A DNA stretch of 7,795 nucleotides from assembly GCA_041591635.1 (NCBI GenBank), contig JBFHRO010000153.1, forward strand, positions 1 to 7,795. Reading direction: 5' to 3'. Below the pieces are notes generated by a model. It was not told the DNA's origin. It was given only the letters and a program-made list of their open reading frames with translations, and made no database searches. The translations under genes and the position numbers were made by a program. This DNA comes from JACKOD01 sp041591635. GTDB lineage: Bacteria; Pseudomonadota; Gammaproteobacteria; Pseudomonadales; Oleiphilaceae. This document shows positions 6,815 to 7,795 of the stretch, in pieces. Position 1 is the stretch's first letter. Each line of letters begins with the position of its first letter.

Positions 6815-7126
6815 TTACTTTCTGCTGGCCTTCATCAGCATGCGCTCTGCTTTTTCAGCAGTGGCGTTGGCTTTTTGCATGGCAGCATCGGCGGCCTTCA
6901 TGGCAGCTTCAGCTTTTGCATAGGCTTCGTCTGCACGCTTCTGGGCGCTGGCAGCCTGAGAAGCGGCGCTGTCAGCCTTCTGTGAAGCGCTGTTTGCAGT
7001 GCTCAGTGCCTGGCTGGCGCTGCTTTCGGCAGAGTCCAGCTTGGACTGCATTTCTTTGGTTGACGCGCAACCAGAGGCGAATGCTACAGACAGAACCACA
7101 CCGGCCAACAAGATTTTGCTATTCAT
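6815..7126 (-). CDS. oprI: OprI/Lpp-type murein lipoprotein with alanine-zipper coiled coil
   Basis: The product has 103 residues. An N-terminal lipoprotein signal (MNSKILLAGVVLSVAFASGC) has a lipobox-like ASGC with the lipidated cysteine at position 20. The -3 residue is Ala where Leu is commonest. The mature part is a continuous Ala/Ser/Lys-rich helix with heptad-like spacing and no predicted breaks. It ends RADEAYAKAEAAM...ERMLMKASRK, very close to the end of Pseudomonas OprI (RADEAYRKADEA...RMLEKASRK, from memory). These lipoproteins anchor the outer membrane to peptidoglycan; in Lpp the C-terminal lysine is the attachment residue, and a terminal lysine is kept here. Mature length is about 84 residues against about 64 for Pseudomonas OprI, so the rod is extended, mainly in the Ser/Ala-rich first half (residues 30-65). 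GGGAG lies 9 nt before the ATG. The gene has its own terminator and probably its own promoters. Confidence 0.93.
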   Translation of the reverse strand: MNSKILLAGVVLSVAFASGCASTKEMQSKLDSAESSASQALSTANSASQKADSAASQAASAQKRADEAYAKAEAAMKAADAAMQKANATAEKAERMLMKASRK

Positions 7127-7169
7127 GATTTTCAGCTCCCTAATAAGTTAATGAAATAACCTGAAGCAG

Positions 7170-7198
7170 TTTAGACAATAAATGCCCTAACTGCCCAA
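7170..7198 (-). promoter_or_regulatory. Candidate proximal promoter of the oprI-like gene
   Basis: On the minus strand, TTGGGC (7193-7198) and TCTAAA (7170-7175) are spaced by 17 bp, with a predicted start near 7163 and a leader of about 37 nt. Each hexamer is a partial match (3/6 and 4/6), so this is tentative. Confidence 0.3.
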
Positions 7199-7217
7199 GA
7201 TCTTTTTAAGATGCGCC

Positions 7218-7247
7218 ATTCTATGCTTACCCGACCTCAAAGGTAAA
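7218..7247 (-). promoter_or_regulatory. Candidate distal promoter of the oprI-like gene
   Basis: On the minus strand, TTTACC (7242-7247, 4 of 6) and TAGAAT (7218-7223, 5 of 6) are separated by 18 bp. The start would be near 7211, with a leader of about 85 nt. It is the better sigma-70 match of the two candidates, with AT-rich sequence upstream (7251-7272). Confidence 0.38.
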
Positions 7248-7282
7248 CGGATAAAAAGGTGAAATTTAATTTAGGAGCCGAG

Positions 7283-7299
7283 TGTTCGCTTAACGAACA
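7283..7299. repeat. Perfect palindrome TGTTCG-N5-CGAACA
   Basis: TGTTCG (7283-7288) and CGAACA (7294-7299) are perfect inverted arms around CTTAA. It lies about 35 bp upstream of the distal oprI promoter candidate. It could be an operator half-site pair or a small hairpin; I do not recognise it as a specific regulator's site. Confidence 0.4.
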
Positions 7300-7300
7300 A

Positions 7301-7329
7301 CGGCAGATTTTGATCGCTTCACCCTGCCG
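7301..7329 (-). terminator. Possible weak terminator hairpin of the HD-GYP gene
   Basis: CGGCAG (7301-7306) and CTGCCG (7324-7329) are perfect 6-bp arms with a 17-nt loop. On the minus strand the stem is followed by TTGTTCGTT, moderately U-rich. It lies about 30 bp after the HD-GYP stop. The long loop and imperfect U-tract make this tentative. Confidence 0.33.
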
Positions 7330-7350
7330 AGATCATTGCTCCATCCAAGG

Positions 7351-7367
7351 ACACTGCTGATCAGTGT
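7351..7367. repeat. Inverted repeat ACACTG-N5-CAGTGT over the HD-GYP stop codon
   Basis: ACACTG (7351-7356) and CAGTGT (7362-7367) are perfect arms around CTGAT, and the TGA stop of the HD-GYP gene falls within the structure. No U-tract follows on either strand. It may be a small mRNA 3' hairpin or chance. Confidence 0.3.
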
Positions 7368-7795
7368 GAGTGATCGATCAAGTCGAAATCGCACACGTTA
7401 TGATGGAATGTCTGCGCCTGTGTACCGGGGCTTGGATAGTTGCGCCCGACAATGCATTCATAGACCTTGGCATCGATAAAGACCTTGACCAGGTCCGGAT
7501 TGATGTAGCCTTGCGTTGCCTCATCATTCAAAATCCGGAACGCAACCTCTCTGGGAACCGCTGGTTTGTAGGGTCTGTCACTGGCAGTAAGCGCATCGTA
7601 GATATCACAAATAGTCATGATTTGTGAAGGCAACGGAATGCTCTCCTTGCCCAGTCCGCGCGGATAACCGTCGCCATTGAGCTTTTCGTGATGCGCACCG
7701 GCAATCGTGGGAATATCCATGAGCTCAGGGGTCCAGGGAATCAGACGCAGGAAATTTTCGGTATGAGTCACATGCGATTGTATCTCCAACCGTTC
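7361..7795 (-). CDS. HD-GYP domain protein, predicted c-di-GMP phosphodiesterase, C-terminal part
   Basis: The frame is open to the right edge (first visible residues ERLEIQSHV), so the start lies outside; the stop is TGA at 7361-7363. The visible 144 residues contain the second half of an HD-GYP domain: a helix with a candidate metal-ligand histidine (QSHV), the diagnostic HHEKLNGDGYPRGL (usual form HHE..DG.GYP.G) and ICDIYDALTASDRPYKPA with its conserved aspartates. After the domain come about 40 residues ending in an apparently unstructured tail rich in His and Asp (FHHNVCDFDLIDHSH). HD-GYP proteins hydrolyse c-di-GMP with a bi- or trinuclear metal centre, usually under control of an N-terminal receiver, GAF or other sensor domain that is not visible here. 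The HD motif itself also lies outside the window, so catalytic competence cannot be judged fully. It reads in the same direction as oprI but is 234 bp away. Confidence 0.92.
   Translation of the reverse strand, partial: ERLEIQSHVTHTENFLRLIPWTPELMDIPTIAGAHHEKLNGDGYPRGLGKESIPLPSQIMTICDIYDALTASDRPYKPAVPREVAFRILNDEATQGYINPDLVKVFIDAKVYECIVGRNYPSPGTQAQTFHHNVCDFDLIDHSH

Noticed and set aside
6696..6923. A 75-codon plus-strand frame with a hydrophobic Ala/Phe-rich sequence opposite the lipoprotein gene
   Set aside because: The apparent membrane character comes from reading the Ala-rich repeat of the lipoprotein backwards; it also spans both hairpins downstream of oprI.
6831..7030. Near-repeats of GGCAGC/GCTTCAGC-type units in DNA
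   Set aside because: They follow from the Ala/Ser heptads of the lipoprotein coding sequence and are not an independent DNA repeat or CRISPR.
2289..7795. PilZ and HD-GYP genes as one c-di-GMP module
   Set aside because: They lie about 4.7 kb apart, on opposite strands, with several unrelated housekeeping genes and terminators between them.

Overview
The window looks like ordinary chromosomal DNA of a gammaproteobacterium. Three things point to the Pseudomonas/Cellvibrio/Marinobacter side of the class: an OprI-type murein lipoprotein ending in the residues RMLMKASRK, a GatB of the type found in Pseudomonas, and a CysN with a C-terminal extension that looks like a remnant of a CysNC fusion. 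This placement is inferred from remembered protein families, not from a database search. Base composition and gene style look uniform, and I see no insertion sequence, integrase, tRNA, CRISPR array or phage gene.

Layout: the 3' part of gatB (+) runs off the left edge and converges on rimO (-), with a GC-rich hairpin between them. A 255-bp divergent spacer separates rimO from a small PilZ-domain gene (+). A 232-bp AT-rich spacer with a good extended -10 box then leads into cysD-cysN (+), the two subunits of ATP sulfurylase. A strong intrinsic terminator closes this operon. A yejK/ndpA-like nucleoid-associated protein gene (+) follows and converges on an oprI-like lipoprotein gene (-), with two hairpins between them, one of them a good terminator. 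At the right edge is the 3' part of an HD-GYP phosphodiesterase gene (-), separated from oprI by 234 bp holding candidate promoters and three small inverted repeats. No gene-free stretch exceeds 300 bp.

How the genes relate: cysD and cysN form one functional unit, sulfate activation to APS. gatB and rimO both serve translation (charging of Gln/Asn tRNAs and ribosomal protein S12 modification) but are separate convergent units. The PilZ protein and the HD-GYP protein belong to opposite ends of c-di-GMP signalling (effector and hydrolase), but they lie about 4.7 kb apart and nothing ties them into one unit.

The most notable item is the CysN C-terminus. About 90 residues resemble the first half of an APS kinase (CysC) whose ATP-binding P-loop has been lost and whose middle has been shortened. 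I found no convincing sign of a new multi-gene system here; the remaining findings are local.
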